A stretch of 60,427 nucleotides of DNA from Candidatus Omnitrophota bacterium (lineage in GTDB: Bacteria > Hinthialibacterota > Hinthialibacteria > OLB16), in assembly GCA_020632575.1 (NCBI GenBank), contig JACKFH010000021.1, positions 1 through 60,427 on the forward strand. Direction: 5' to 3'. The position numbers were made by a program, and so were the translations under genes. The notes beneath the pieces were generated by a model. That model had not been told where the DNA came from and did no database searches. It saw only the letters and a program-made list of their open reading frames with translations. Each line of letters opens with the position of its first letter. Positions within the stretch are counted from its first letter, which is position 1. This document shows positions 7,349-17,232 of this stretch, piece after piece.

Positions 7349-7517
7349 CGTCGTAGACAAACCGCCGCGACATCGCCGAATCGCAGGCCAGGCAATACTC
7401 GTATGCCACACTCCCGGCGTTGTCGTCCGAATCGTTCTCGTACTTCATGGCCAGAGTCAGTTGGTCGCGCACATTCCTTGGATCAGGCATGGGCCAGTAT
7501 AATCCCACTTCAGCCTC
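7349..7517 (-). pseudogene. Rhs/YD-repeat tail fragment c
   Basis: The minus strand encodes RNVRDQLTLAMKYEN, then VAYEYCLACDSAMSRRFVYDE, matching 8440-8600 with scattered substitutions. It shares with fragment b an extra run after CACATTCC that is absent from the large copy. It fills the space between higA and the PIN module antitoxin, leaving only a few bases on either side. Confidence 0.75.
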
Positions 7518-7533
7518 TGACGCTGACATCTCT

Positions 7534-7770
7534 TCATAGTTTGTCACCGGGCTGAGGATCTCGGTCAGGGACCTTTTTCAGAATCTCTTTCAACGCGCCA
7601 CGATCCGCACGTCTCGCCCTCTCATTCAAGTAGTCCTCGGTTAAGAGGGCTGAAACTTTTTCCGACACAGCGGAAGAAATGAACTGATTGATGGAAACCC
7701 CTTCCCTCTTAGCAATTTCCTTGATGTGGCGATGAATCGAATCCGGTAAACGAAGACTGAGGGCGCTCAT
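7534..7770 (-). CDS. Ribbon-helix-helix antitoxin partnering a PIN toxin
   Basis: 78 residues. The N-terminal half is a typical ribbon-helix-helix (LSLRLPDSIHRHIKEIAKREG, then SINQFISSAVSEKV). The C-terminal half is the charged toxin-binding tail. The ATG overlaps the PIN toxin stop by 4 nt (ATGA), so translation is coupled. The toxin gene is upstream of the antitoxin, the reverse of most vapBC operons. Confidence 0.82.
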   Translation of the reverse strand: MSALSLRLPDSIHRHIKEIAKREGVSINQFISSAVSEKVSALLTEDYLNERARRADRGALKEILKKVPDRDPQPGDKL

Positions 7771-8192
7771 AGAATTTCCTCCAAAACTTTTTTTGGTGTC
7801 ATGGCACGAATCCCAAATTGAACCGTTTCTTCAAAGTCCCTGAGGTTGTGGGTGATGATCGTTTCGACTCCGGAGGCGACGGCCAATTCCAATATGTGAT
7901 CGTCTTTCGGATCGGGCAACCGTGGGCGCCACAGGAAGTGAATGGCCTGTCGTTCGCCTCGCCAACAAAAGTAATCCAACAAGCGATCGATTTGATGGTC
8001 CGTAAGTCCCAGAATGGCTTGGTCCCTCCTGAGCACATCCTCATACTCAAAAACCAACGTCGGCGAGAGGACCATCTTCAATTTCCCTTTTTCAACTGCC
8101 TCCAAGATTTTGTAGGAAGCGCCGGAAGAAGAGTAAAGACCGGCATAAAGGACGTTCGTGTCAAGGATGATCCGGGGCCGCACTCCGCTCAT
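7767..8192 (-). CDS. PIN-domain ribonuclease toxin (COG1569-like)
   Basis: 141 residues. PIN acidic residues are visible in ILDTNVLYAGL (start), FEYEDVLRR (middle) and LPDPKDDHILELAVASG (about residue 92), followed by ETIITHNLRDFE. This matches the 'putative toxin-antitoxin system, PIN family' type. PIN toxins are Mg-dependent RNases. It is translationally coupled to the ribbon-helix-helix antitoxin. The ATG lies at the predicted transcription start of a good promoter. Confidence 0.85.
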   Translation of the reverse strand: MSGVRPRIILDTNVLYAGLYSSSGASYKILEAVEKGKLKMVLSPTLVFEYEDVLRRDQAILGLTDHQIDRLLDYFCWRGERQAIHFLWRPRLPDPKDDHILELAVASGVETIITHNLRDFEETVQFGIRAMTPKKVLEEIL

Positions 8193-8198
8193 TCAATG

Positions 8199-8227
8199 AT
8201 ACTATATGCGGTATCGATTGTTGTCAA
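8199..8227 (-). promoter_or_regulatory. Sigma-70 promoter of the PIN module
   Basis: On the minus strand: TTGACA (8227-8222), 17-bp spacer, TAGTAT (8204-8199). An overlapping TATAGT would give a 15-bp spacer. The first codon (8192-8190) is 7 nt beyond the -10, implying a leaderless transcript. The surrounding GATACTATATGC is echoed at the vapBC promoter near 32780, which may be a shared operator-like sequence. Confidence 0.5.
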
Positions 8228-8816
8228 GGAAATGAGGTGTGGGGTTCGTCAAATCGTTTGGCGAGGAGGCCGCCGAGCAGGGCGGGCATGGTCGTGTTCT
8301 CCCACCAGACTCGCCATTCGTCGGTGTCCGAAAGCCCGTTGCTGTCGTCGTCGTAAATCTGGTCTGCGCGGTAGAGCGTGAGGCCGTCGTACACGAATCG
8401 CTGCCCCTGGAGCAGGTCGCCCTGGGTCGTCCCGCTCCCGCCGTCGTAGACAAACCGCCGCGACATCGCCGAATCGCAGGAGAGGCAGTACTCGTAAGCC
8501 ACAATCCCGGCGTTGTTCGACGATCCGTTCTCGTACTTCATGGCCAGAGTCAGTTGGTCGCGCACATTCCAAGTATAATCCCACTTCAGCGTCTCTTGCC
8601 AGGAGGAGCCGTTGTGGGTTTCGGTTTTCGCCTGAGTCAGGTTGCCGTTAGCGTCATAAGTGTAGGAAATTCGCTGGTCTCCGCTACTTCCCGTGCCGTA
8701 ATCGGTCCCCATATACCGCTGAGTCATCTGGTCCAGATCGTTGATGATCATCTTCTAAGTGTTGCTGGCACTGCAGCCGCTGGCGTCGAAGATCTGCACT
8801 TTGTAAATGAGGAAAG
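8224..8816 (-). pseudogene. Rhs/YD-repeat tail fragment d, largest remnant
   Basis: The minus strand encodes a typical Rhs/YD-repeat tail: NDLDQMTQRYMG, ISYTYDANGNLTQAKTE, WNVRDQLTLAMKYENG, AMSRRFVYDGG, LYRADQIYDDDSNGLSDTDE, WWENTTMPALLGG. The frame continues upstream past residue 1 of the open part (LIYKVQIFDASGCSASNT) but is cut by an in-frame TAG at 8755-8757. It runs straight into the ankyrin gene at 8817. No complete Rhs core gene is in the window. It contains matches to all four other fragments, so it is the best reference copy. Confidence 0.85.
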
Positions 8817-10307
8817 CTAATCTCCAGAAGGTTTAGGTCCTGAGAGTGTCTTCACAACAGAGTCATGCCCTAGGGTTATCGCCCAATCTAATGCACTCAT
8901 CCCGGACTGGTCCTTCTTGTCAATGTTTGCGCCAGCCTCGACTAAGAAATTCACGATTTCGTTCTTTCCGTCGCAGGCGGCGAGTATTAGTGCAGTCCTT
9001 CCATCTGCATATTCCGCATTCACCTCAGCTCCCGCTTGCACAAGCATTCTAACAATTTCAATGGATTTGCCAGATGCAGCCATTAAGGCCGTCCAGCCAT
9101 CGTTCGTTGCATTCTTTGGGTCAGCTCCTTTTTCGAGTAGCTTTTTCACAATGTCCATATTCTCTTCCTGAGCCGCGAGAATTAGGCTATCCCACCCGCC
9201 AACGTCTCGGTGGTTTACTTGCGCGTCGTACTTCAAAAGACTCCGAATGATATGCGGATCAGAATTCCTTGAGCTTGCAATCATCAGACATGAAGAACCG
9301 TCCGGTAGGGTTGTATTTGGGTTTGCTCCATTAAATAAGAGACTGTCGACTGCTTCCGTCGCATTACATTCGATTGCGAAGATGAGCGGAGTCCTTCCGT
9401 CCACAAATTTCGCGTCGATTTCTCTGTCGTAATATTCCGTCAGGTAAAATATAGGAACCGAAACACACACGCCAACCATTAATGGCGTCCAAGAACCGGA
9501 AAAGGGTTGACCAGAATACGATGACAGTTTCAGGAATCGTTTTGCTAGTTGTATGTTACCACTTGATATAGCAGAGATTGTGGCGCTCCACCCGTCCTTG
9601 GTCAGCACATTGAATTTGGCTCCTGAATCGAGGAGAGCATCACAGATGTCCTCTCTTCCACGCTTGGCTGCCGCCATCAGAGGAGTCCAGCCATTTGAGT
9701 CTGATATGTTTACGTCCACGCCCTTTGAAATAAACAATTTTAGAGTGGCAAGATCACCGATGGTTGCTACTCCTACAATGTAAGGAATTCCAGAATCAGT
9801 ATGTCCATCCACGTTAGCGCCATTGTCAAAAAATAATGTTAATATTTCATTATTATTCGTATTGATGGCAAGCGTCATCGCAGAGTTGCCCGTGTCATCG
9901 GTTCTATTAAGGTCAGCGCCCAAGTCCAATAAAGTTCGCACCGCATCCACATCGCCTTTCTCAACGTATCGCATCAGTAGAGTTGGTTCACACGTGTTAG
10001 TAGCGGAGACGGCCGATATGGAAGGAGTGCCTGAGAGGATTGTTGGCTGTGGCACTCGTGTATCCTCTGACCGAGTAACAACAATCTTCTTCGCATTCTC
10101 CAATTCTTGGGCAGAAGGAGAATTAACACACAAAGGCGAAAGCACAAGGGCCATTCCCAACACTAATTTAAGGAATTTGTCAGAAATACAAGAACTGATT
10201 ATCGTTAAGAACTCTGCACGTAGACATTGTTGTAATCCAACATATTTGCACATGGCCATTTCTGTATCATTCAAGGACTGTTTTGTCTGACTCTGCGAGT
10301 GATTCAT
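8817..10307 (-). CDS. Secreted ankyrin-repeat protein
   Basis: 496 residues. A hydrophobic stretch (LKLVLGMALVLSPLCVNSPSAQE, quoted in part) near residues 45-68 looks like a signal peptide, so an internal start is possible. Roughly ten ankyrin repeats follow, e.g. GDVDAVRTLLDLGADLNRTD, NGWTPLMAAAKRGREDICDA, NMDIVKKLLEKGADPKNA and DGRTALILAACDGKNEIVNF. The gene is visibly richer in A+T than its neighbours, suggesting transfer. It is flanked by Rhs-tail fragments d and e. Ankyrin proteins are known among immunity proteins of polymorphic toxin systems, a possible but unproven role here. Confidence 0.85.
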   Translation of the reverse strand: MNHSQSQTKQSLNDTEMAMCKYVGLQQCLRAEFLTIISSCISDKFLKLVLGMALVLSPLCVNSPSAQELENAKKIVVTRSEDTRVPQPTILSGTPSISAVSATNTCEPTLLMRYVEKGDVDAVRTLLDLGADLNRTDDTGNSAMTLAINTNNNEILTLFFDNGANVDGHTDSGIPYIVGVATIGDLATLKLFISKGVDVNISDSNGWTPLMAAAKRGREDICDALLDSGAKFNVLTKDGWSATISAISSGNIQLAKRFLKLSSYSGQPFSGSWTPLMVGVCVSVPIFYLTEYYDREIDAKFVDGRTPLIFAIECNATEAVDSLLFNGANPNTTLPDGSSCLMIASSRNSDPHIIRSLLKYDAQVNHRDVGGWDSLILAAQEENMDIVKKLLEKGADPKNATNDGWTALMAASGKSIEIVRMLVQAGAEVNAEYADGRTALILAACDGKNEIVNFLVEAGANIDKKDQSGMSALDWAITLGHDSVVKTLSGPKPSGD

Positions 10308-10335
10308 GACGATGTCCCTTCGGGTAGGAGTAGAC

Positions 10336-10474
10336 TCGTTTGGCGAGGTGGCCGCCGAGCAGGGCGGGCATGGTCGTGTTCTCCCACCAGACTCGCCATT
10401 CGTCGGTGTCCGAAAGCCCGTTGCTGTCGTCGTCGTAAATCTGGTCTGCGCGGTAGAGCGTGAGACCGTCGTAT
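10336..10474 (-). pseudogene. Rhs/YD-repeat tail fragment e
   Basis: About 138 bp almost identical to 8255-8392. It encodes YDGLTLYRADQIYDDDSNGL, then SDTDEWRVWWENTTMP and ALLGGHLAKR. Only the C-terminal part of the tail is present. It separates the ankyrin gene from the VapB/VapC hybrid. The near-identity to fragment d implies recent duplication or gene conversion. Confidence 0.8.
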
Positions 10475-10483
10475 GATCTGAGG

Positions 10484-10798
10484 CTATTCATTGAGCGGGT
10501 TCGTCCATTTCAGTTGGTCGAATTTTCCGAAATCGCTATCCGTGGAGATAAGTTCCGCGTCGTCTTCAAGCGCCGCGGATAAGTGAAGCGCCTTATCCAA
10601 GTTTCCGCCGGGAATGTTGCGCGCCCCCAATGAAAAGGTGGGGCGCTTATCGGGTTGGGCGGCTTGCGGGCGTGGACGTCCCGAAACCTCGCGGCGAAGC
10701 AAAGCATTCGTGAACTCACCGACCGACATCCCGGCTTGTCGGGCTTTTTCTGTGAGCGCCTGTAGGATTTCACGATCGATTTGGATGCCGTGTTCCAT
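10484..10798 (-). CDS. VapB-like antitoxin fused to a VapC C-terminal remnant
   Basis: 104 residues. Residues 1-40 look like an antitoxin DNA-binding segment (GIQIDREILQALTEKARQAG, MSVGEFTNALLRRE). From about residue 66 the sequence matches the C-terminal end of PIN toxins (LDKALHLSAALEDDAELIST, then DSDFGKFDQLKWTNPL). The intervening PIN body with its first acidic residues is missing. I infer an in-frame deletion joining vapB to the end of vapC. An AGGA ribosome site stands 8 nt before the ATG. Toxic activity is unlikely. Confidence 0.55.
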   Translation of the reverse strand: MEHGIQIDREILQALTEKARQAGMSVGEFTNALLRREVSGRPRPQAAQPDKRPTFSLGARNIPGGNLDKALHLSAALEDDAELISTDSDFGKFDQLKWTNPLNE

Positions 10799-10828
10799 AC
10801 TTAAATCCTAGCATTGGATGGAATCTTG

Positions 10829-11047
10829 TCAAACCATAAAAACCTGTCGAAGAGCCGTGCTCTCCCAGTCATGGACGGGCGCATCGTCAGGGGTCACATG
10901 ATTGATCGGCGAGACCTCTTCGAATAGGTCGCACTTTTCTTGCTGGAGGCTATCCAGGTGGTCGAGGTCCATGCCAAACAACGCGGCCGGTGGCGAGTCC
11001 TTGTAGGCGCCGTTGTCGGGGTCGGCCAGGTCGTCATGGAACCCCAA
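10829..11047 (-). pseudogene. Fragment resembling an alpha/beta hydrolase
   Basis: An open stretch of 72 codons starting at TTG right after a stop. The only recognisable part is VSPINHVTPDDAPV, which resembles the S-P-I-x-H-V-T-x-D-D-P-P segment of esterase-type alpha/beta hydrolases before the catalytic Asp. No nucleophile elbow or complete domain is present. Probably a decayed gene end at the edge of the accessory region. Confidence 0.3.
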
Positions 11048-11108
11048 TCAGAGCAACATCCGCACCACGCCCTATCGCATGTGCCAGCCCTCTATCCGGC
11101 GCCTGATC

Positions 11109-12251
11109 TCACACAAACCGAAACAAGGTGACTTCCGGTTTGCACAAGGTTCGGATGGCGGGGTGGCAGCCGATGCCTTTGCTGACATACAGGAGACTGT
11201 TGCCCTGACGGAAGAAACCGCGCTCGTATTTGCGGCCGTAGTTGGAGGGAACGACCACGGAGCCGTAAAAGGGGAGACAAATCTGGCCGCCATGGGTGTG
11301 GCCGGAGAGGACCAAGTGGGGGTTCTGCCGGGCCAGTTTGGGGAACTCGTCGGGGGTGTGCGAAAGGACGATCTTCAGCTGGTTCGAGTCCGGCGGGATG
11401 AAGTCGAACGGAACGCCGGCTTGGTTCCAAGGGCTCTCCACCCCAGCGACCAAAAACCGGGCGCCGTTTCGTTCCACCTCCACCGCGCGATCGTGAAGGA
11501 GGACCATCTCCTGGTTCTTGATTCTCCGTTCGGTCTCCTCGGCGCCAACCCAGTAATCGTGGTTCCCCCGGACCGCGTAAACGCCTAACGGGGCGGCGCA
11601 CCCCTCCAAACACTGGAAACATTCCTCCAGGTAAATCGGGTAATTGACAAAGTCCCCGGTGACGGTGAGGAGTTCCGGCCCTCTCTCCATTAATTGGTCG
11701 ACCGCGTAGCGAACATAACCCCCGTTGCAAACACGGCCCAGATGAAAGTCGGTGAGGTTGCCCACTGTCAGTCCCTCGAGTCCCGGATCGAGTCCGGGGA
11801 TTTCGATCTCGATTTCCACCACCTCCAGGTCGAAGAGCTGATTGACTTGCGGAAGCGGCGGTTGAACACGGGTGGGAAAAGGCGCCGGGGTGACAGTCGT
11901 TCGTATTCCCGGCTCCTGGTGCGGGCCTCGAATTCTCTTGGCGATGGCGATCAAGGTGAAACCCACAAAGACCGCCAGGGACACTCCTAGGTAAGCGAAC
12001 CAGACCAAGGACAGGATGGGCCAGCCCGGGAATCCGACAAAAAGTTGGCCCTCATGGAGCGCGGCCCGGATCAGGATAAAGAAACCGATAACGGTGGTGA
12101 GCAGGTGGATGCCGATCTCAACCGCGACTTTCGGGCGGGAATCGGGTAGGTTGCAGATAAAACGGCTCTGGAGGTTGGCGAGGAGGAACCCGGACCCCAG
12201 GCAGCAGGCGAAAACAAGGATCACATCCCAAAGTGTGTCGAGCGCGGCCAT
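11109..12251 (-). CDS. Membrane-anchored calcineurin-like metallophosphoesterase
   Basis: 380 residues. The N-terminal 110 residues contain three or four membrane helices. The phosphoesterase domain follows from about residue 155 with all expected metal motifs: TDFHLG, TGDFVN, GNHDYW, LSHTPDEF and SGHTHGGQI. The arrangement matches YaeI/YkuE-type enzymes, which act on phosphoesters or lipid-linked substrates at the membrane. The substrate is not evident. It is divergent from secA, with a 22-bp palindrome between the two. Confidence 0.88.
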   Translation of the reverse strand: MAALDTLWDVILVFACCLGSGFLLANLQSRFICNLPDSRPKVAVEIGIHLLTTVIGFFILIRAALHEGQLFVGFPGWPILSLVWFAYLGVSLAVFVGFTLIAIAKRIRGPHQEPGIRTTVTPAPFPTRVQPPLPQVNQLFDLEVVEIEIEIPGLDPGLEGLTVGNLTDFHLGRVCNGGYVRYAVDQLMERGPELLTVTGDFVNYPIYLEECFQCLEGCAAPLGVYAVRGNHDYWVGAEETERRIKNQEMVLLHDRAVEVERNGARFLVAGVESPWNQAGVPFDFIPPDSNQLKIVLSHTPDEFPKLARQNPHLVLSGHTHGGQICLPFYGSVVVPSNYGRKYERGFFRQGNSLLYVSKGIGCHPAIRTLCKPEVTLFRFV

Positions 12252-12269
12252 AACCCTTCTTTGTCGGGG

Positions 12270-12291
12270 GGATTCAAGGTACCTTGAATCC
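12270..12291. promoter_or_regulatory. Perfect 22-bp palindrome between phosphoesterase gene and secA
   Basis: The half-site GGATTCAAGGT is followed directly by its exact reverse complement, with no loop. It lies 19 bp upstream of the phosphoesterase ATG and 234 bp upstream of secA. Zero spacing favours a dimeric DNA-binding protein over an RNA hairpin. No family can be named. Confidence 0.4.
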
Positions 12292-12524
12292 TTGCCCGCC
12301 CGTGATTCTACAGGGACCCTCCCGGGAAGAAACGCCCCCGGTGTTCATGGGACGCATTCGCTTGCAGAATAGAGAGTGGCGGGGGTTTCAGGCAAAAATC
12401 CCTGACCTTTGGGCTATTCTGTGCAATCGAACGCGACTCTTTGTCAAGAGAATCGTTTAACGGGCATGGGTCCATCGCGGGCGGGGAGCCGCTATGAGGA
12501 TGAATAAGCAGGAGAATCGATTCC

Positions 12525-15428
<2,904 letters not shown>

Positions 15429-15456
15429 CTCCGGCCCATCTCTGGAGGAGGCCCCA

Positions 15457-16167
15457 TTGAAGCGAAGAGATCTGTTTCAAGCGACTACTGGAATTGCGAT
15501 GGCATCGCTTCTTCAGAGCTCGGCTGTTGCCGGCGGCGAGGATTTTCTTCTTCAAGAGGGACAGACCGTTCTGTTTCAGGGAGACAGCATCACCGACGCG
15601 GGACGCGACCGGGAAGATTCGAAAGGGCTGGGGAAAGGGTACCCTAGCCTCCTCGCCCCTTGGATCTCGGCCTCTCATCCCGAACGGAGAATTGAGTTTC
15701 TCAATCGGGGAAACGGCGGGAATCGAGTGGTGGATCTCCAGAAGAGATGGGACAAAGACTGCCTCGATCTCAAACCCGATTGGCTCTCCATCCTGATCGG
15801 AGTCAACGACACCTGGCGACGCTACGATCGTGACGATCCCACCTCCGTGGAGGATTTCGAGGCGGGTTACCGAAAACTTTTGGACCGCTGTCACGAAAAG
15901 TTGGAGTGCCAATTCGTCCTTCTTGAACCGTTCCTCCTCAATGTCAGCGACAAGATTTGGAAGATGAGGGAGGATCTGGACCCCAAACGGGAGGCGGTTA
16001 GGCGCATCGCCGAAGAGTACAACACCTTCTTCATCCCCTTGGACGACCTTTTCCAGGAAGCCTCGAAACACAGGGACCCCGCCTTTTGGGCGGCGGATGG
16101 GGTTCACCCGACCCCCAACGGTCACGCGCTGATTGCTCAGGCCTGGTTGAACACGGTGGGAGCCTGA
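15457..16167 (+). CDS. Secreted SGNH/GDSL hydrolase with Tat-type signal
   Basis: 236 residues, TTG start behind TGGAGGAG. The N-terminus MKRRDLFQATTGIAMASLLQ is a twin-arginine signal. The SGNH blocks are present: GDSITDAG (catalytic Ser), GNGGNRVVDL (Gly/Asn), GVNDTWRR (Asn) and DGVHPTPNGHALIA (catalytic Asp and His). This type de-esterifies carbohydrates or lipids; rhamnogalacturonan acetylesterase-like relatives are common. It lies 28 nt after secA and may be partly co-transcribed, although a short GGAGTTTAACTCC hairpin separates them. Confidence 0.88.
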   Translation: MKRRDLFQATTGIAMASLLQSSAVAGGEDFLLQEGQTVLFQGDSITDAGRDREDSKGLGKGYPSLLAPWISASHPERRIEFLNRGNGGNRVVDLQKRWDKDCLDLKPDWLSILIGVNDTWRRYDRDDPTSVEDFEAGYRKLLDRCHEKLECQFVLLEPFLLNVSDKIWKMREDLDPKREAVRRIAEEYNTFFIPLDDLFQEASKHRDPAFWAADGVHPTPNGHALIAQAWLNTVGA

Positions 16168-16521
16168 TCGTTGGAACGAGGTGGTTCTCTATCTTGGGCC
16201 GTCGCAGAGGCTTCTCTCCATCCTGAAACACGGGTAGGCAGATATTATACCCACGCCCAACCTCGCCTCCCCCCAATCACCGATGGCAAGAAAGATGTCA
16301 GACCTGACAAACATTATCCGAAATCAGACAGTGGCTATCCCTCATGGCTGGGTTCTCCGCAGGTCGCCATGGGACCTAAGTCTATTCAAATCAGCGAGTT
16401 GGAAAAACGAAACTAAATTGGTCCGATAACTGCTTTCCAGGGACCATTAATGTATTGGCCTGTGATTTGATTTGTGGGGAATGCTTGAGAAAACTGCTGG
16501 CTAGTGGAAAGGCTTTGAAAG
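16168..16521. other. 354-bp gap without a supportable gene
   Basis: No ORF with family features. It contains a 14-bp inverted repeat TGTCAG-AC-CTGACA at 16296-16309 and becomes A+T-richer towards the PEP-CTERM gene, so it probably holds that gene's promoter, although no clear -35/-10 pair was found. Confidence 0.4.
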
Positions 16522-17079
16522 ATGAAGAAATTTGGTTTATTCATAATGGTTTTGGGGTGCGTTTTCGCCTCCAAGGCAAACGCAACGCACATATTGGAAC
16601 TCCCGGATTCGGGTAGCGATTCCCATCGAATCGAACTTTTGTCCTCGAATGTGTTCGACGGGCAATTTTATGTGTGGACTTACAAGGTGACCTCAGGTGC
16701 AGGTTCGAGCATTCACGCACTAAGTCATTGGGTGATCGGTATTTGCGATGAATATTTCGATCACGCAATCGATCCGGGTGGAACTACCATCTCTCTGATT
16801 TCGCCGCCGGATACGGATCCCAATCTGGGTATTTCTGGATTGAAATTTGACGATGGATACAACGATGATGAAATGCGAACGGTAACAATTTACATGACCC
16901 AGTCACTTGAGGTGACTCAGGTCTTGGTTGGGATTAAGTCAGGTGGGAATGAGTATTTCGGTTACATCGACGGCCCGAGCTGCGATCCTAATCAAGGACA
17001 CATGCCGGAACCCACCACAGTGGCGCTAATCGGGGCGGGAGTCGCAGGACTTACCGCGAGACGTAAAAAACTCCTTTAA
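16522..17079 (+). CDS. PEP-CTERM sorted exoprotein
   Basis: 185 residues. A signal peptide (MKKFGLFIMVLGCVFASKAN) precedes a beta-rich body of no recognised family. The end is a complete PEP-CTERM signal: PEPTT, a hydrophobic helix (VALIGAGVAGL) and a basic tail (TARRKKLL). PEP-CTERM proteins are processed by exosortase and exported to the surface or biofilm matrix. The body is rich in Asp, with no strong catalytic motif. Its leader differs from those of the two other PEP-CTERM genes in the window. A strong terminator follows. Confidence 0.85.
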   Translation: MKKFGLFIMVLGCVFASKANATHILELPDSGSDSHRIELLSSNVFDGQFYVWTYKVTSGAGSSIHALSHWVIGICDEYFDHAIDPGGTTISLISPPDTDPNLGISGLKFDDGYNDDEMRTVTIYMTQSLEVTQVLVGIKSGGNEYFGYIDGPSCDPNQGHMPEPTTVALIGAGVAGLTARRKKLL

Positions 17080-17114
17080 CCGATTCCGTCCTCAAAGTAT
17101 TGATCTGAAAATTG

Positions 17115-17147
17115 AAACGGGGTTTCCAAGAGAAACCCCGTTTTTTG
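17115..17147 (+). terminator. Rho-independent terminator after the PEP-CTERM gene
   Basis: AACGGGGTTTC, 5-nt loop, GAAACCCCGTT followed by TTTT. An 11-bp perfect stem with a T tract. Confidence 0.9.
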
Positions 17148-17232
17148 TTACCCGCTGACATTCCAGTCTAGAGTGAGCATCGCTTCGGGGGACCTAGCAT
17201 CGGATCGATAAGTTTTGGACAATCCATTCCCC

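Noticed and set aside
10940..11588. Plus-strand frames opposite the hydrolase fragment and phosphoesterase
   Set aside because: Shadows of the minus-strand genes without motifs.
16171..16416. 81-codon frame after the SGNH hydrolase gene
   Set aside because: No ribosome site, no homology by eye, and composition differs from the surrounding genes.
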